64,000 nucleotides of DNA from Martelella lutilitoris. GTDB taxonomy: Bacteria > Pseudomonadota > Alphaproteobacteria > Rhizobiales > Rhizobiaceae. Location of the stretch: assembly GCF_016598595.1 (NCBI RefSeq), contig NZ_CP066786.1, positions 2,007,501-2,071,500 on the forward strand, given 5' to 3'. Position numbers and translations under genes: made by a program. This document shows positions 61,955 through 64,000 of this stretch, piece by piece; position 1 is the first letter of the stretch; each line of letters starts with the position of its first letter. The notes beneath the pieces are model-generated. The model saw only the letters and a list, made by a program, of their open reading frames with translations, had not been told where the DNA came from and searched no databases.

Positions 61955-62284
61955 TCAGTGGGAGACTGCGTAACGCGGGGCAAGCTGTCCGTTGTCCGTC
62001 ACGGTGAAAATCTCGCCGATCTGCGGGTTGCGCAGCGGTTCGCCGCTCAGATCATGTTCGAGATTGCCTTCGGAGACATAGGCCACATATCCCTTCTCGT
62101 CGTTTTCGGCGACGAGATGATAGAAAGGCTGATCCTTGTCAGGCCGGATTTCCGGCGGAATGGAATTATACCATTCATCGGTGCGGGAGAATTCCGCGTC
62201 CACATCGAATATGACGCCCCGAAAGGGAAGCGTACGATGACGGACGATGTCGCCGATATTGTATTTCGCTTCGCGTATCTTCAT
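61955..62284 (-). CDS. hspQ: Heat shock protein HspQ (YccV-like)
   Basis: This 109-residue protein (MKIREAKYNIGDIVRHRTLPFRGVIFDVDAEFSRTDEWYNSIPPEIRPDKDQPFYHLVAEND...YVAYVSEGNLEHD) matches the HspQ/hemimethylated-DNA-binding family. HspQ modulates Lon protease in E. coli. ATG 62284 follows AAAGGAAA. Confidence 0.93.
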   Translation of the reverse strand: MKIREAKYNIGDIVRHRTLPFRGVIFDVDAEFSRTDEWYNSIPPEIRPDKDQPFYHLVAENDEKGYVAYVSEGNLEHDLSGEPLRNPQIGEIFTVTDNGQLAPRYAVSH

Positions 62285-62369
62285 GAGCATTTCCTTTCGG
62301 ATACTATATGGAAACGCACCACGGAGACTGCAAGAGGCGCATCGGATTTGCCGCAAAAGCTCTTGAAAG

Positions 62370-62404
62370 TAAAAAGAAAACCGGCCGCCCGAGGGCGACC
62401 GGTC
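62370..62404 (-). terminator. Rho-independent terminator of glnA
   Basis: On the minus strand, the stem ACCGGTCGCCC / GGGCGGCCGGT with TCG-like loop is followed by TTTTCTTTTT. Confidence 0.85.
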
Positions 62405-62436
62405 CTGAGCTGTCCGAAAGACTGCCCGGGCTGCAA

Positions 62437-63846
62437 TCAGACCGAGTAGTACATGTCGAATTCGACCGGGTGCGGCGACATTTCGAAACGCAGCACTTCT
62501 TCCATCTTCAGGTCGATATAGGCGTCGATCTGGTCGTCGTCGAACACGCCGCCGGCCGTCAGGAAGGCGCGGTCGGCATCCAGGCTCTCGAGCGCTTCGC
62601 GCAGCGAACCGGCAACCGTCGGGATTTCCTTCAGTTCTTCCTTGGGCAGGTCGTAGAGATCCTTGTCCATGGCGTCGCCGGGGTGGAGCTTGTTCTTGAT
62701 GCCGTCGAGGCCAGCCATCATCAGGGCCGCGAAGGCGAGGTAGGGGTTGGCACCCGGATCGGGGAAGCGAACCTCAACGCGCTTGGCCTTCGGCGAGGAG
62801 CCGAACGGAATGCGGCAGGAGGCCGAACGGTTGCGGGCCGAATAGGCAAGCAGAACCGGCGCCTCGAAGCCCGGGACCAGACGCTTGTAGGAGTTGGTCA
62901 GCGGGTTGGTGAAGGCGTTGATGGCCTTGGCATGCTTGATGATGCCGCCGATGTAATAGAGGCAGGTTTCCGACAGGCCGGCATATTCGTCGCCGGCGAA
63001 GGTCGGCTTGCCGTCCTTCCAGATCGACTGGTGCACGTGCATGCCCGAGCCGTTGTCGCCATAGACCGGCTTCGGCATGAAGGTCGCGGTCTTGCCATAG
63101 GCATGGGCAACCTGGTGGACGCCGTACTTGTAGATCTGGGTCTTGTCGGCCATGCGGGTCAGCGTGTCGAAGACCATGCAGAGTTCGTGCTGGGCGGAAG
63201 CCACTTCGTGGTGATGCTTCTCGACGGTGATGCCCATTTCGGCGAGAACCGTCAGCATTTCCGAACGCATGTCCTGGACGCTGTCGACCGGCGGAACCGG
63301 AAAGTAGCCGCCCTTGGTGCGCGGACGGTGGCCCATATTGCCGGTTTCGTATTCGGTATAGGCGTTCGACGGCAGTTCGGTGCTGTCGAGCTGGAAGCCG
63401 GTGTTGTAGGGTTCGGCGGAGAAGCGGACGTCGTCGAAGACGAAGAATTCGGGCTCGGGGCCGAAGAAGGTGGTGTCGCCGATGCCGGTCGACTTCAGAT
63501 AGGCTTCAGCCTTCTTGGCCGTGCCGCGCGGGTCGCGGTTATAGGCTTCGCCGGAAAGCGGCTCGAGAACGTCGCAGAAAACAGCCATGGTGGACTGTGC
63601 GAAGAAGGGGTCCATATGGGCCGTCTCGGTATCGGGCATGAGGACCATGTCCGACTCGTTGATGGCCTTCCAGCCGGCGATCGACGAACCGTCGAACATG
63701 ATGCCGTCGGCGAACATGTCTTCATCGACAGCCGAAACGTCCATCGTCACGTGCTGCAGCTTGCCCTTGGGATCGGTAAAGCGCAGATCGACGAATTTGA
63801 CGTCGTTGTCTTTGATTTGTTTCATAATTTCAGCAGCTGTCGTCAT
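62437..63846 (-). CDS. glnA: Glutamine synthetase type I
   Basis: This 469-residue enzyme has the GS signatures [54 protein letters not shown] and [17 protein letters not shown], and the adenylylation tyrosine region [11 protein letters not shown]. It incorporates ammonia into glutamate and is controlled through GlnB/GlnE/GlnD. It lies 73 bases downstream of glnB, the standard glnBA operon, which fits with the ntrYX genes at the other end of the window. Confidence 0.98.
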   Translation of the reverse strand: MTTAAEIMKQIKDNDVKFVDLRFTDPKGKLQHVTMDVSAVDEDMFADGIMFDGSSIAGWKAINESDMVLMPDTETAHMDPFFAQSTMAVFCDVLEPLSGEAYNRDPRGTAKKAEAYLKSTGIGDTTFFGPEPEFFVFDDVRFSAEPYNTGFQLDSTELPSNAYTEYETGNMGHRPRTKGGYFPVPPVDSVQDMRSEMLTVLAEMGITVEKHHHEVASAQHELCMVFDTLTRMADKTQIYKYGVHQVAHAYGKTATFMPKPVYGDNGSGMHVHQSIWKDGKPTFAGDEYAGLSETCLYYIGGIIKHAKAINAFTNPLTNSYKRLVPGFEAPVLLAYSARNRSASCRIPFGSSPKAKRVEVRFPDPGANPYLAFAALMMAGLDGIKNKLHPGDAMDKDLYDLPKEELKEIPTVAGSLREALESLDADRAFLTAGGVFDDDQIDAYIDLKMEEVLRFEMSPHPVEFDMYYSV

Positions 63847-63919
63847 TTAACGTTTTCCTTGCATAAGAAGATGACGATAGGGATTCCCCGTCTTTCCGGA
63901 TGGAAAGCGGAGGGATGGA

Positions 63920-64000
63920 TCAGATGGCGTCAACGCCGGTTTCGCCGGTGCGGATGCGCACGACGCCCTCGACATTGGAAACGAAGATTTTTCCATCGCC
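63920..64000 (-). CDS. glnB: Nitrogen regulatory protein P-II (GlnB), C-terminal end
   Basis: The last 26 residues are visible (GDGKIFVSNVEGVVRIRTGETGVDAI), the conserved P-II ending. The rest runs off the right edge. P-II senses 2-oxoglutarate and ATP/ADP and controls GlnA adenylylation. It precedes glnA on the same strand. Confidence 0.93.
   Translation of the reverse strand, partial: GDGKIFVSNVEGVVRIRTGETGVDAI

Overview
The window is a chromosome segment of an alphaproteobacterium of the order Rhizobiales (Hyphomicrobiales). Gene order at the left, ntrY-ntrX-trkA-hfq-hflX, the phosphatidylcholine synthase gene, a LexA box of the rhizobial GAAC-N7-GAAC type, and the recG/sdhE/mfd and glnB-glnA neighbourhoods all point there. 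Genus cannot be fixed from what I can see.

Core region 1 (1 to about 10.8 kb): the end of the NtrY sensor kinase, its regulator NtrX, TrkA, Hfq, HflX, citrate synthase (gltA), ComEC and LexA. Core region 2 (39.0 to 64 kb): tRNA-Lys, CcdA, an AEC permease, a UbiH-like monooxygenase, phosphatidylcholine synthase, a four-gene BMP-type ABC importer, GlmU, GlmS, a GNAT enzyme, RecG, SdhE, Mfd, a DsbA/FrnE-like protein, a YejA-like binding protein, an IalB-family protein, HspQ, GlnA and the end of GlnB.

Between them lies a 28-kb integrated element. It is bounded by a 47-bp direct repeat (10835-10881 and 38966-39012) that copies the 3' half of tRNA-Lys(UUU), with a tyrosine integrase beside the intact tRNA. 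It carries a MobA/MobL (MOBQ) relaxase, a TraG/VirD4 coupling protein without membrane anchor, an RSF1010-like oriT candidate and ArdA, but no type IV secretion channel. It is therefore best read as an integrative mobilizable element.

The cargo looks like a defence island: a retron (reverse transcriptase, visible msr-msd region, PRTase-like effector), a pair of large nuclease-domain proteins (SEC-C protein and PDDEXK-TPR-like protein), a membrane protein with an ADP-ribosyltransferase-like protein, an Abi_C/AbiJ-like protein, a three-gene TIR operon with a DUF2188 protein, and a Fic protein with a small partner. Remnants of tRNA-Met and tRNA-Pro 3' ends, plus two further recombinase genes, suggest that the element was built by repeated insertions. 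At the left end a stand-alone small tyrosine recombinase sits next to two inverted 27-bp recombinase-like sites, about 103 bp apart, in front of a small membrane protein and an RCC1-like lipoprotein. This is a candidate DNA-inversion switch. All functional statements about the cargo are inference from motifs and context.
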